Counted from the first letter of the stretch, positions 44,213-59,175 are shown. The stretch: DNA of 64,000 nucleotides from Anaeromyxobacter terrae (GCF_022690685.1 NZ_JALCYY010000004.1:1-64000), one strand, 5' to 3'. Notes: generated by a model not told the origin, from the sequence alone. Numbers and translations: made by a program.

Positions 44213-44959
44213 GTGAACCTCCTCCTCCTCGAGCCCTCCGAGCTCTCCGCGGACGGGACCGCCCGGCTGGCCGGCCGGCGCGCGCTGCACGTGCGCGAGG
44301 TCCTGCGCGCCGTCGCGGGCGATCGGATCCAGGCGGGCGTCGTGGGCGGTCGCATGGGTGAGGCGGAGGTGCTCCACGCCTCCGGCCCGGAGGTGGTGAT
44401 CGCGCCCCGCCTCGATCGCGACCCGCCGCCGCCTTCGCCGGTGACGCTCCTCGCCGCCGTGCCCCGTCCGAAGATCCTCCGCCGCGTCCTGCAGGCGGTC
44501 GCCTCCATGGGCGTGAAGAGGCTCGTGCTCCTCGGCAGCTACCGCGTCGAGAAGAGCTACTTCGGCTCGCCGCTGCTCGCGCCCGACGCGATCCGCGCGG
44601 AGCTCGTCCTGGGCCTCGAGCAGGGGAAGGACACGATCCTCCCCGAGGTGTCGCTCCGGCGCTTCTTCAAGCCGTTCGTGGAGGACGAGCTCGACGCGAC
44701 GCTCCCCGCGCGATCGCGCCTCCTCGCGCACCCGGCCGGGAGCGCGCCGCTCGAGACGCTCACGCCGCTCTCCGAGCGGGCCTGCGTCGCCATCGGTCCG
44801 GAGGGCGGCTGGACGCCCTACGAGGCGGACGCGCTCGGCGCGCGCGGCTTCGCGCCCTTCTCGCTCGGGCCGCGCGTGCTGCGCGTCGACGCGGCGGTGC
44901 CCTACGCGGTCGGCCAGGTGGAGCTCTGGCTCCGGGGTGCGGGGCGCGCGTCGATCTAA
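44213..44959 (+). CDS. rsmE: 16S rRNA m3U1498 methyltransferase
   Basis: A 248-residue SPOUT methyltransferase of the RsmE family. An N-terminal PUA-like domain (HVREVLRAVAGDRIQAGVVG) precedes the knotted domain with KILRRVLQAVASMGVKRLVL, IGPEGGWTPYE (SAM site) and SLGPRVLRVDAAVPYAVGQ. The usual LRTETA is LRVDAA here, a mild variation. RsmE methylates U1498 in the small-subunit decoding region. The GTG start at 44213 begins the domain directly (VNLLLLEPSEL). A cluster of hairpins follows the stop. Confidence 0.88.
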   Translation: MNLLLLEPSELSADGTARLAGRRALHVREVLRAVAGDRIQAGVVGGRMGEAEVLHASGPEVVIAPRLDRDPPPPSPVTLLAAVPRPKILRRVLQAVASMGVKRLVLLGSYRVEKSYFGSPLLAPDAIRAELVLGLEQGKDTILPEVSLRRFFKPFVEDELDATLPARSRLLAHPAGSAPLETLTPLSERACVAIGPEGGWTPYEADALGARGFAPFSLGPRVLRVDAAVPYAVGQVELWLRGAGRASI

Positions 44960-45070
44960 GCGGGGGCTGCGCCCCCGCCCCGCCGACGGCTGGCCGCCGT
45001 CGTCGGGGCCCCACCCCTGCTGGCCGGGTCCCCTGCGCCACCGCGTGGCGGCTTCGCCGCGAACGCGGCG
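44960..45070. repeat. Cluster of intergenic hairpins after rsmE
   Basis: Three hairpins stand in a row: GCGGGGG-CTGCG-CCCCCGC (44960-44978), CGACGGC-TGGCC-GCCGTCG (44984-45002) and CGCCGCG-AA-CGCGGCG (45055-45070). The first begins directly after the rsmE stop. They could end rsmE transcripts or be a mosaic of repeated elements. Confidence 0.5.
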
Positions 45071-45300
45071 GCGCCCCGGCGGGCTCGCTTCGCTCGCCTG
45101 ATCGCGAAATTCCGATCGGCCGTTTTACGCGCCGCGCCCGTCCTGCCGCGTGCGGCCTCTCCCCCGGCCGGACGACCGGCCCCGGAGAGCCCCCATGACC
45201 CCTGGGCCGCGGATAACCCCGTGGTGTATCTGTACTCGACTCGCGCTCTCGAGCTGGCGTGCACCACCGCCGCGCGCCCGTAACCCACGAGGTCCCGCAC
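45071..45300 (+). promoter_or_regulatory. Leader of the class V aminotransferase gene
   Basis: Apart from a short AT-richer patch (about 45105-45127, with GATCGCGAAATTCCGATC, an imperfect inverted repeat) and TGTATCTGTACTCG near 45235, nothing is distinctive. The frame upstream of the ATG is open but not needed. No Shine-Dalgarno of good quality precedes the ATG at 45301. Confidence 0.3.
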
Positions 45301-46479
45301 ATGAACGTCCCCGAGCTGTCTCCGCCCGCCCGCCTCCTCCTCGGCCCCGGGCCGAGCCCCGTCCACCCGCGCGTGCTGCGCGCCATGTCGACGCCGCTCC
45401 TCGGCCACCTGGACCCGAAGTTCCTGGAGATCATGAACGACGTCCAGGGCCAGCTCCGCGCGGTCTTCCGGACCCAGAACCCGTTCACGATCGCGGTGTC
45501 GGGCACGGGCTCCGCCGGCATGGAGGCGGCGCTCGTGAACGTCGTCGAGCCGGGCGACACGGTCGTCGTCGTCGCGGCGGGCGTGTTCGGCAACCGCATG
45601 GCCGACATCGTCGGCCGCTGCGGGGCGAAGCTCGTGAAGATCGAGATCCCGTGGGGCCAGACCTGCGACCTCGGACGGATCGAGGAGGAGCTGAAGAAGG
45701 AGAAGGTGAAGGCGGTCGGCATCGTGCACGCCGAGACGTCGACCGGCGCGCACCAGCCGCTCGAGGGGCTCGGCAAGCTCTGCCACGCGCACGGCGCGCT
45801 CCTCGTCGCGGACACCGTCACCTCGCTCGGCGGCGTGCCGGTGGAGGTGGACGCCTGGGAGATCGACGCCTGCTACTCCGGCACGCAGAAGTGCCTCTCC
45901 TGCCCCCCGGGGCTCGCGCCGCTCACCCTCTCGCACCGCGCGCTCGACGTGGTCCGCGCGCGCAAGACCAAGGTGCAGAGCTGGTACCTCGACGCGTCGA
46001 TGATCGCGGACTACTGGGCGGAGGGGAAGCGCGCCTACCACCACACCGCGCCCATCAGCATGGTCTACGCGCTCCGCGAGGCGCTCCGGATCGTCCACGA
46101 GGAAGGGCTCGAGCCGCGCTTCGCGCGCCACCGCCGCCACGCGGCCGCGCTCATGGCGGGCCTCGCCGCGCTGGGGTGCTCGCCGCAGGCGCAGGAGGGT
46201 CGCCGGCTCCCGACGCTGAACTGCGTGAAGGTTCCGGCGGGGATCGAGGAGGCCGCGGTGCGCAAGTCGCTCCTCGCCGATCACGGCATCGAGATCGGCG
46301 GCGGCCTCGGCCCGCTCGCGGGCAAGGTCTGGCGCATCGGCCTCATGGGCGAGGGCTCGCGGCAGGAGAGCGTGCTCGTCGTGCTCGCCGCGATCGAGCA
46401 GGCGCTCGCGAAGCAGGGCAAGGCGCCGAAGCCGGGCACCGCGACGGCGGCCGCGCTCGAGGTGTACGCGCGCGGGTAG
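45301..46479 (+). CDS. Class V aminotransferase, alanine/serine-glyoxylate type
   Basis: A 392-residue PLP enzyme. LLLGPGPSPVHPRVL and LGHLDPKFLEIM at the start, SGTGSAGMEAAL, ADTVTSLGGVPVEVDAW and the lysine region YSGTQKCLSCPPGLAP are the signature of the AGXT/SGAT group, which transfers an amino group from alanine or serine to glyoxylate to make glycine. In this window glyoxylate is made by glycolate oxidase and isocitrate lyase, which fits, but phosphonate aminotransferases are relatives. ATG 45301 starts the family domain; an upstream in-frame ATG adds only basic residues. Ends in a strong terminator. Confidence 0.85.
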   Translation: MNVPELSPPARLLLGPGPSPVHPRVLRAMSTPLLGHLDPKFLEIMNDVQGQLRAVFRTQNPFTIAVSGTGSAGMEAALVNVVEPGDTVVVVAAGVFGNRMADIVGRCGAKLVKIEIPWGQTCDLGRIEEELKKEKVKAVGIVHAETSTGAHQPLEGLGKLCHAHGALLVADTVTSLGGVPVEVDAWEIDACYSGTQKCLSCPPGLAPLTLSHRALDVVRARKTKVQSWYLDASMIADYWAEGKRAYHHTAPISMVYALREALRIVHEEGLEPRFARHRRHAAALMAGLAALGCSPQAQEGRRLPTLNCVKVPAGIEEAAVRKSLLADHGIEIGGGLGPLAGKVWRIGLMGEGSRQESVLVVLAAIEQALAKQGKAPKPGTATAAALEVYARG

Positions 46480-46506
46480 CGCTCGGCCGCGTCCGCGACG
46501 AATGAT

Positions 46507-46546
46507 CGCCCCCGCCCGGCTGGCCCGGGTCGGGGGCGCGGTTTTT
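46507..46546 (+). terminator. Rho-independent terminator after the aminotransferase gene
   Basis: CGCCCCCG pairs with CGGGGGCG around a further CCCGG/CCGGG inner stem, followed by CGGTTTTT. Starts 28 bases after the stop codon. A textbook intrinsic terminator on the plus strand. Confidence 0.85.
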
Positions 46547-46985
46547 GGGAGGTCCGGGTCGCGTCGGGTCTAGGTCGGGGTCGGGGTCGGGTCGCCGCTC
46601 CCCGCGCGTCGTCCCCCCTCTCGCCGACCCCCAGCGACCGCCCGCTCGGTCCCCAACTTTACGCACCACCGGACTGGCGCTCGCAGTGAACCTGGCAGGG
46701 CGAGGACGCCGGCGAGGGCCCGTTGCAGGTCCCGCCGATCGGCCGCCCCCGAGGCGAGGGGGATTCACCTCGCGATCGCGCTGCGCCGCAGGACTTCCGT
46801 GAGCACGGCTCCCTCCCGGGCCGGGCGTCCTTCCGAGCGAGGCCACGCTCGGATCTCGAACCCTCCCGCGCCGCCCGTACGCCTCTCCACCGAGCCCCTC
46901 CAGGCTCGCCCCGCCGGGTTCGCTTCCAGGGCTCGCTTGCCCTCCATAGGTTCGGCGACGGGTGGGGAACGGAGGCATCGAGTCC
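46547..46985. other. Non-coding stretch before the coiled-coil membrane protein
   Basis: Holds a GGTCGG/GGGTC tandem tract at about 46558-46595 and otherwise no convincing gene. GGAGG at about 46968-46975 serves as the ribosome site for the downstream ATG at 46986. No clear promoter was identified. Confidence 0.4.
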
Positions 46986-48410
46986 ATGCACGTCGGTGAC
47001 GACAACGTCGGCCTCGTGGCGGAGTTCAAGCGGCGGAAGGGGCCGGCCTGGCGCCGAGCGCTCGACCTCGCCGTCGAGGCGTCGCGACGGCGCGCCGCAG
47101 CCCGCGCTGCGGCGAAGGCGCCGAAGCCGCTGCCGGACGTGAGGGTGTCCCGGTCGCGGCTCGACGTCGCGCTCGAGGCGCGGCTCGCGGTCCGCTCGGG
47201 CGTCCGGCTCGAGGACTTCCTGCGCAACCGCCTCGCGAAGTACGCGTCGCGGCTCCCCGTCACGCTCGAGGATCTGCCGGTCGTCGTCGACGTCGAGGGC
47301 GGCGAGCCGGTCGTGCACGCCCGCGTCGCCGCGGCGCCCGCGATCCCGGCTGCCTACGGCGCGTCGTACGCCGCGCAGCCCCGGACGGACGACCAGGCGC
47401 GCTGGATGAAGTCCCTCGTCGAGCGCGAGGGACCGTTCGCCGCGCAGGAGATCCGCGAGGCGCTGGCCGCGCTCGCGGCGCTCGACGCGCGCGCCGAGGC
47501 CGCCCGCAGCCGCGCCGACGCGCTCGCGCGCACCCTCGCCGACGATCTCGCCGCGGGCAAGGTGCCGGCGCCCTCCACGGTGGACGCGACGCCCGAGCAG
47601 CTCGGACGCCCGCCGGTCCCGTCGCCGGCGCCGGCCGCGATCCTGCGGGGCTTCGTGCTCGCGCTCGTGGTCGCGGAGGCGTTCTTCTTCTCCGGCCCGA
47701 TCCTGTCCGCCCAGGGCGTGGACCCGTCGCGCGTCGTCGAGGCCCTGAACTCCTCGCCCGTCCCGGTGGGGATGGCGCTCATCTTCGCGCTCGGCGCCGC
47801 CGCGGCCGTGTTCGCCTTCGCGGCCGTCTCGCTCGAGCGTGCCGCGCTGCTCGACCGGCCGGACGGCGCGCCCCGCCGTGGCCTCGTCGGCACCGCGGCG
47901 CTCCTCGCGGCGCTCCTGGCCGGCGGCGTCGCCGCCGCCGCGACCGCCCCGAACCGGCTCGCCCACGTGGCGCTCCTCGCCATCGTCCCCTTCGCGGGCG
48001 CGCTCCTCGTCCGGGTCGCGACGCGGCTCCAGGCCAGCCGCGACGCGGCCCTCGACGCGGCGCTCGCCTGGGATCGCGCCCTCGCCCGCGACGTCTCGGA
48101 GCGCGCGCGCCGGATCGAGATCGTCGATCAGGCGCGCGCCGAGGTGGAGCGGGTCGAGGCCGACCGCGCCGAGGCCCGGCGCCGCATCCGCGCGCTCGAG
48201 CAGAGCGCCGTGAACGCCGAGCGGGCCGCCAGCGAGCGCAGCCGGCTCGAGGCCCGCCGCCTCGAGCGGCTGGCCGAGTCGCTCGCCGGCGCGCTCGAGC
48301 TCGACCGCTACGTCTTCCTGCGCCTCGCGAGCGAGGCGACGCACGACGCGCTCGTGCGCCCGGTGCGCAGGCTCGAGCGCTCCTCCGAGCGGCTCGGCGT
48401 GACCGGCTGA
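46986..48410 (+). CDS. Four-helix membrane protein with long C-terminal coiled coil
   Basis: A 474-residue protein of unknown family. Residues about 1-115 are soluble and basic (WRRALDLAVEASRRRAAARA, then FLRNRLAKYASRLPVTLEDL). A helical Ala/Arg-rich stretch at about 140-190 is a possible coiled coil. Four membrane helices lie at about 215-370 (RGFVLALVVAEAFFFSGPIL, GMALIFALGAAAAVFAFAAV, GLVGTAALLAALLAGGVAAA, VALLAIVPFAGALLVRVATR). The last 100 residues are a strong coiled coil rich in Glu, Arg and Ala. ATG 46986 is chosen for its GGAGG. The layout suggests an inner-membrane scaffold. It stands alone, without an operon partner. Confidence 0.6.
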   Translation: MHVGDDNVGLVAEFKRRKGPAWRRALDLAVEASRRRAAARAAAKAPKPLPDVRVSRSRLDVALEARLAVRSGVRLEDFLRNRLAKYASRLPVTLEDLPVVVDVEGGEPVVHARVAAAPAIPAAYGASYAAQPRTDDQARWMKSLVEREGPFAAQEIREALAALAALDARAEAARSRADALARTLADDLAAGKVPAPSTVDATPEQLGRPPVPSPAPAAILRGFVLALVVAEAFFFSGPILSAQGVDPSRVVEALNSSPVPVGMALIFALGAAAAVFAFAAVSLERAALLDRPDGAPRRGLVGTAALLAALLAGGVAAAATAPNRLAHVALLAIVPFAGALLVRVATRLQASRDAALDAALAWDRALARDVSERARRIEIVDQARAEVERVEADRAEARRRIRALEQSAVNAERAASERSRLEARRLERLAESLAGALELDRYVFLRLASEATHDALVRPVRRLERSSERLGVTG

Positions 48411-48411
48411 G

Positions 48412-48463
48412 ACGACAGCTCGCGATTCGCGATCACCTCCGGTGTCGCGCATCGCGCTGTCGT
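48412..48463. terminator. Long imperfect hairpin between convergent genes
   Basis: Left arm ACGACAGC...CACC (48412-48437) and right arm GGTG...GCTGTCGT (48441-48463) pair over about 22 positions with small bulges, around a TCC loop. It fills most of the gap between the coiled-coil gene stop and the membrane-fusion gene stop. On the plus strand TT follows the stem. Confidence 0.6.
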
Positions 48464-48480
48464 TTGGCGGAGCCGCTCCG

Positions 48481-49662
48481 TCACCGCGGCGCGACGCGCG
48501 TGCCGTCCGCGATCGCGTCCGTCGGGTGCAGCACCACGCGCTCGCCGGGGGTGAGCCCGGACGCGATCGCGACGGCGACCTCGCCCTGCTCGGCGACCGT
48601 GACCTCCCGCTGCCGCGCCCGTCCACCCTCCACGACGAACACCGCCCAGCGGTCGCCGCTCCTGAACAGCGCCGACGCCGGCACCTGGAGCGCATCCTCG
48701 CGAGCGGCGACGACGACGCGCGCCTCCACCGAGAAGCCGTCCCCGAGCCGCTCCCATCCCGGACCGACCGGATCGACGAGCACGAACACGCGCTGCTCCT
48801 CGACCCCGAGCGCCGACACCTTCGTGAACGCGGAGGGCTCGACCCTGCGCACCCGCCCGGCGAGCACGCCCTCCCCGCCCCAGCGCACGACCTCCACCGG
48901 CGCGGCCGGCGCGACGCGGACCGCCTGCGTGGTGAGGAGCTCCACCTCGACCTCGAGGACGCGCGGGTCGCCGAGCTCGAGGATGGGCGTACCGGCGGCG
49001 ATGGGCCCCTCGCTCTCGCGCAGCACCTCGAGCACGCGCCCCTCCGCCGGGGCACGGAGCGGGACGCGCTCCCCGCCCCGGGCCGCGGCCCCGGCGAGGG
49101 CGGCACGCGCCGCCTCCGCCTCTCCGGCGGCCCGGCGCACCGCGTGCTCCGCCATGTCGGCCTCCTCCGCCCTCCCCTGCGCGAGGGCGACCGCAGCCTC
49201 GACCTCGGAGGCCGGCGCGGAGCCGCCCGAGGCGAGCGCGCGCGTGCGTGCGAGATCGCGCCCCGCCTGCTCGGAGGCGACCCGCGCCCGGCTCGCGCCG
49301 GCGCGCGCCTCCTCCAGCGCCGCTCGAGCGGCGGCGAGCCGCGCCGTGAGCTCCGCGCGCGTGCGCGCGTCGAGCGGCGCGGACCCCGCCGGCGCCATCA
49401 CCGCGACGACCGCGCTCGCCGCCACGCAGTCGCCCGCCCGCAGCGCCACGCGCTCGAGGTGCCCAGGCACGGGCGCCGAGACCACGAACCGCTCGCGGAC
49501 CCGGGTCTTGCCGGTGCCGTCGACGGTCTCGCGGATCGGGCCGCGCGACGCTGCGCCGACGTCCACCCGGACCCGCTCCGGCCGGAGCGCGAGCGCGACC
49601 ACGCCGACGGCGACCGCCGCGGCCACGGCGAGGAGCGCGATCCGTTTGCGCGAGGCGGCCAT
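48481..49662 (-). CDS. Periplasmic adaptor (membrane fusion) protein of an ABC exporter
   Basis: A 393-residue HlyD/MacA-like adaptor. An N-terminal membrane anchor (KRIALLAVAAAVAVGVVALA) is followed by split lipoyl-like halves (GHLERVALRAGDCVAA, then APAEGRVLEVLRESEGPIAA) around an alpha-helical hairpin (about residues 95-190), then a beta-barrel and C-terminal domain (DALQVPASALF, GLTPGERVVLHP). ATG 49662 lies two bases after the permease stop. It is the last gene of a three-gene exporter operon. An outer-membrane channel gene is not present here. The exported substrate is unknown; lipoproteins, antibiotics or peptides are typical. Confidence 0.85.
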   Translation of the reverse strand: MAASRKRIALLAVAAAVAVGVVALALRPERVRVDVGAASRGPIRETVDGTGKTRVRERFVVSAPVPGHLERVALRAGDCVAASAVVAVMAPAGSAPLDARTRAELTARLAAARAALEEARAGASRARVASEQAGRDLARTRALASGGSAPASEVEAAVALAQGRAEEADMAEHAVRRAAGEAEAARAALAGAAARGGERVPLRAPAEGRVLEVLRESEGPIAAGTPILELGDPRVLEVEVELLTTQAVRVAPAAPVEVVRWGGEGVLAGRVRRVEPSAFTKVSALGVEEQRVFVLVDPVGPGWERLGDGFSVEARVVVAAREDALQVPASALFRSGDRWAVFVVEGGRARQREVTVAEQGEVAVAIASGLTPGERVVLHPTDAIADGTRVAPR

Positions 49663-49664
49663 GT

Positions 49665-52021
49665 TCACTCCCGGGACTTCAACACCTCGACCAGGTCGAG
49701 GCGGCGGATCCAGCGCCGCGCGACCAGCGTGACGAGGGCCGAGCCGCCGGCGACGACGAGCGCCGCCGTCGCGAAGGTCGGGCGCGCGATCGTCGTCGGC
49801 AGGCGGTAGAGGTCGGTGCTCGCCGCGCCCGCCGTGTACACGACGAAGGCGAGCGCGACGAGCCACCCCGCCGGCACCGCCGCCGCGACGTGCAGCGCGA
49901 TCTCGCCGGCCACGATCCGCCAGGCCTCGCCGCGCGTGAACCCGATGACGCGCAGCGTGGCGAGCTCCCGCTCGCGCTCCGAGTACGTCACGCGCGCCGA
50001 GCTGTAGACGACCCCGGCGGCGATCGCGAGCGCCAGCCCGGCGACCACGCCGAGGTAGATCCCGAGGAACTCGGCGATGAGGGCGCGGAACGCCGCGACG
50101 GTCGCCGCCCGCAGCGTGACCGAGGCGACGTTCGGCCGCGCGCGCAGCTCCGCCTGGAGCGCCGGGAGCGCGCGGGGATCGAGCGCGAGGTGGGCACCGG
50201 ACGCGAGCGCGCCCTCGCCGAGCGCCGCGGCGAGGTACGGCCGGGCCACCGTCGCCTGCACGCCGAGGTAGTCCTCGACCGTCGCGGCCACCCGCAGCCG
50301 CAGGACCGGCCGCCGCCCCTCGAGCACCTCCGCGTCGAGCGCGTCGCCGGGGCGCAGCGCGAGGAGCTCGGCGAGCTTCTTCGACAGGACGACGCCGCCC
50401 GGCGGCACCGGCACCACCGCGCCGTCGGCGTCCACGAGCCGCGTGAGCGCTGCGTCGACGTCGACGCCGAGGAGCGGGGTGCGGTGGCGCAGGTGCCCGC
50501 TGCGCAGCGTGGCCGGCACCGCCCGGAACGGCTCGACGCGGCGGACCCCCGGGAGCGCGCGCAGCTCGGTCGCGGCCGCGTCCGTGAGCGTGTGCGTGAA
50601 CGTCACCGTCGCGTCCTGCCGCTGGGCCTCGCCCATCACCCGAGTGAACATGAGGTCCATCGCGTCGCCCGCGAACCTCGCGACCACGAGGATCCCGATG
50701 GCGAGCGCGAGGCCCAGCGCGGAGAGGAGCGCGCGCACCGGGCGACGCGACAGGTCGCGCAGCACCATGCGCGCGCCCGGCGAGACGAGGCGCACCGGGC
50801 CGAGCCGCTCGATCGCGGCGCGCCGGTAGCTCGGCGGCGCGGCGGGACGCATCGCCTCCGCGGGCGGCAGCCGCACCGCGCGCAGCACCGCCCCGAGCGC
50901 GCCCGCGACCGCCCCGCCCACCGCGAGCGCCGCGCCGATGGCCACGACGGCCGCGTCCCCCTCGAAGACCAGCACCGGCAGCTTGTAGAAGTCCGCATAG
51001 GTCCGCGCGAGCCCCTGGCCCATCGCGGCGCCGCCGATCGCCCCGAGGCAGGCCCCGGCGCCCGCGACGAGGACCACGAGCTCGACGTAGTGGAGGCCGA
51101 TCTCCGCGGACGAGTACCCGACCGCCTTCAGCATCCCGAGCTGCTGCCGCTGGGTCGCGACGAGGCGCGACATGACGAGGGACACGAGGAACGCGGCCAC
51201 CCCGAGGAAGATCGCCGGGAGCACCGCGGCCATGGTCTTCAGCTGCGAGATCTCGTCGGTCAGGAAGCGGTGCGAGACCTGCTCGTCCCGGCCGTAGGCG
51301 CCGAGCCCGCCGTAGGGCGTGAGGACGCGATCCACCGCCGCCACGACGGCCTCCTCCCGCGCGCCCGGGGCGAGCGTGAGCGACACCTCGTCGAACGCGC
51401 CCTCGAGGTCGAGCGCGGCCGCGAGCGCCTCGCGCGGGAGCCAGAGGATCCCGTAGTGGCGATCGTCCGGGAAGACGTCGCCGGGGCGGATCGCATAGAC
51501 CACCTCGGGCGAGATCGCGATCCCAGCGATCCGCACCCGCTGGCGCCGCCCGTTCACGACGAGGTCGAGGACGTCCCCCGGCGCGAGCCGATTCGCGCCG
51601 GCGAAGCCCTCCGACACGAGGGCCTCGTCGGCGGCGCCGGGCGCGAGCGTGCGTCCCGCGCGGACGTAGGGCACGTTGAGGTGCGCCCCGTCGGGCGGGA
51701 GGGAGAGGACGCGCGCGCTGGCGGGCTCGTCCGAGCCGGGGACCCTCACCGTCGCGGCGCCGGTCGCGCGCGTCTCCAGCGTCGCGACCCCGGGTATCGC
51801 CGCGAGCCGCTGCCGCACCGGCTCCGGGACGCGCCGCGCCTCCGCGAACACCTGCGCGAAGCGGTGCGTCTCGTAGTAGCGGGCCTGGCTCCGCGCGAGC
51901 GCGCGCCAGGTCGCGACCGAGCCCACGAACATCGCGACCGCGCACGCCACCAGGACGGCGATCGCGGCCGCCTGCACCGCCAGGCCGCGGAGGTCGCGCA
52001 GGAGCTTGCGCTCGAGGGCCC

Positions 52022-52025
<4 letters not shown>
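49665..52025 (-). CDS. FtsX-type ABC transporter permease
   Basis: A 786-residue permease with two FtsX domains. An N-terminal helix ([20 protein letters not shown]) precedes a periplasmic MacB-like domain. The first FtsX core has [20 protein letters not shown] and [19 protein letters not shown], the second [20 protein letters not shown] and [15 protein letters not shown]. The GTG start overlaps the ATPase stop as GTGA (52025-52022). The duplicated architecture matches large exporters of the DevC/LolE relatives in which one polypeptide holds both halves. The stop lies two bases before the adaptor ATG. Confidence 0.88.
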
Positions 52026-52738
<713 letters not shown>

Positions 52739-52885
52739 GGCCCCTCGGCAAGCCGATGCTCCGCCGTGCGTCCGCGGGCGTCAATGCGCGAGGGCGCGCG
52801 GACCTGGGAGGGAGGTCGGGGAGCGAGGGAGCGGGCGGGCCGGACTGCGGCTCGGGCCGAGGTCGAGGTCGAGGTCGTCTCCCCT

Positions 52886-54316
<1,431 letters not shown>

Positions 54317-54511
54317 GGCGCGCCTCCTTCAGGTGGGGGCAGACGAGCGCCTTTCCGGAACATGTTGACGCAGGGGGACATTTTCAACGTTTACGGCCTT
54401 ACAGGCGGACCTTTACAGAGCTTTGGCATCTGAACCGACGGGAATCCCTGGAGGTATTGAGCTTGATCGAAATCACGACAACCTTTCCTTCAACGAGGAG
54501 GAGCCCGCCCG
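54317..54511. promoter_or_regulatory. Divergent promoter region of the regulator and the glyoxylate-shunt fusion
   Basis: This 195-base region is markedly AT-richer than its surroundings. It contains TTGACG (54365-54370), a run ACATTTTCAACGTTTACGGC and two direct repeats CCTTACAG (54397-54404) and CCTTTACAG (54410-54418), 13 bases apart. GAGGAGGAG just before 54512 is the ribosome site for the enzyme. The repeats are candidate operator sites for the XRE regulator. Confidence 0.5.
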
Positions 54512-57844
<3,333 letters not shown>

Positions 57845-57923
57845 GGGACGGGGGCGCCCTGCGTCCGGGCGCCCCGCCGGACGCCCGAACTTCCCGCGGC
57901 GACGATCCGTCGGGAGGGGTACG

Positions 57924-59156
57924 TTGTCTCTCGTGCTCGAGCCGTCGTCGCGTCCCAGCGAGCCCTCAGGGCCCGACGTGGTCGTCGGCGTGCCGGCGGA
58001 GCCGGACCGGATGGCGGCCACCGAGGCGGCGCTCGCGCTCGAGACGGGGCTCAAGGAGGCGTTCCCAGGGCGCCCCGCGCTGGCCGTCGTGCTCACCGGC
58101 GATCCGAACGGCGCGGCGACCCCGGAGACGGCGCTCGCGTCCGCGGAGCGCGATCACCCGCCGGCGATCTACACCGGAGGTCACACGGGTCCGCAGGCCG
58201 CCCTCCCCACCCTGCTCGAGATCGCGGTCGCGCGCGACGCGCCCGCCTGTGCCCTCCTCCAGCCCCTGCCCCGCCCGAGCGACCCGCGCTGGCTCCGCGC
58301 CCTGCTCGAGCCCGTGCTCACGGGTGGCTTCGACCTCGTCGTGCCGTCCTACGCGCGCGGCCGGCTCGACGGCGTGCTCGTCACCGGCATCGTCTACCCG
58401 CTCACGCGCGCCCTGTTCGGGCAGCGCCTGCGACAGCCGCTCGGGCGCGAGCTCGTGCTCTCGCGCCGCCTCGCGCAGCACCTCCTGTCCGACACCGAGT
58501 GGCGGACGGATCCGGAACACGCGGGCGAGGACCTGTGGTGCGTGACCAAGGCGCTCGCGCGAGAGGTGCGCATCGCGCAGGTGTTCATCGGCCCGCGACC
58601 TCGCCCTGCGCCGCAGCCGTCGGACGTCTCCGAGGCGCTCGCGCGCGTGCTCGACATCCTCTTCCACGAGATGGAGGTTCACGCGCACTACTGGCAGCGG
58701 GTGCGCGGCTCGGAGGCCGTCGCGACCTTCGGGGAGGAGCGCCTCGCCGAGGAGCCGGCGAGCGCGCCCGCGGTGGCGCCGCTCGTGGACGCGTTCGCGC
58801 TCGGCTGGCGCGACCTCCGTCCCCTGTGGAGCAGCATCCTCCCGCCGCAGACCCTGCTCGCGCTGCAGCGGATCCCGCGCACGCCCCCGGAGGCGTTCCG
58901 GATGCCGGACGCGATCTGGGCGCGCGTGCTGTACGACTTCGCCGTGGCGTGGCGCTTCAAGCTGATGGAGCGCCGCCAGCTGCTGCGCTCGCTCACGCCC
59001 ATCTACCTGGGCTGGGTCGCGAGCTACGTGAACGAGGTGGGACCGCTCGGGCCCGACGCGGCGGACGAGCGCGTCGAGCGGCTCTGCTCCGCGTTCGAGG
59101 ACGAGAAGCGGTACCTCATCTCGCGCTGGCGCTGGCCAGACCGCTTCAACCCGTGA
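57924..59156 (+). CDS. GT-A glycosyltransferase, glucosyl-3-phosphoglycerate synthase-like
   Basis: A 410-residue cytosolic glycosyltransferase-like protein. VVVGVPAEPD starts a nucleotide-sugar Rossmann fold, and GGFDLVVPSYARGRLDGVLV, TGIVYPLTRALFGQRLRQPL and GRELVLSRRLAQHLL match the acceptor-binding core of GpgS/MpgS-like GT families. The C-terminal half (about residues 240-410) is helical, with FAVAWRFKLMERRQLLRSL. The start is a TTG at 57924, supported by GGGAGGGG three bases upstream. It starts a gene group with a channel, MalQ and TreS, suggesting osmolyte or storage sugar metabolism. Donor and acceptor are not proven. Confidence 0.65.
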   Translation: MSLVLEPSSRPSEPSGPDVVVGVPAEPDRMAATEAALALETGLKEAFPGRPALAVVLTGDPNGAATPETALASAERDHPPAIYTGGHTGPQAALPTLLEIAVARDAPACALLQPLPRPSDPRWLRALLEPVLTGGFDLVVPSYARGRLDGVLVTGIVYPLTRALFGQRLRQPLGRELVLSRRLAQHLLSDTEWRTDPEHAGEDLWCVTKALAREVRIAQVFIGPRPRPAPQPSDVSEALARVLDILFHEMEVHAHYWQRVRGSEAVATFGEERLAEEPASAPAVAPLVDAFALGWRDLRPLWSSILPPQTLLALQRIPRTPPEAFRMPDAIWARVLYDFAVAWRFKLMERRQLLRSLTPIYLGWVASYVNEVGPLGPDAADERVERLCSAFEDEKRYLISRWRWPDRFNP

Positions 59157-59175
59157 GGGCCCCGAGGAGACCGCC

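Noticed and set aside
48481-51945. A 1154-residue frame that might be read as a fusion of permease and adaptor
   Set aside because: The permease motifs are in a different frame. The adaptor has its own ATG at 49662 with a membrane anchor.
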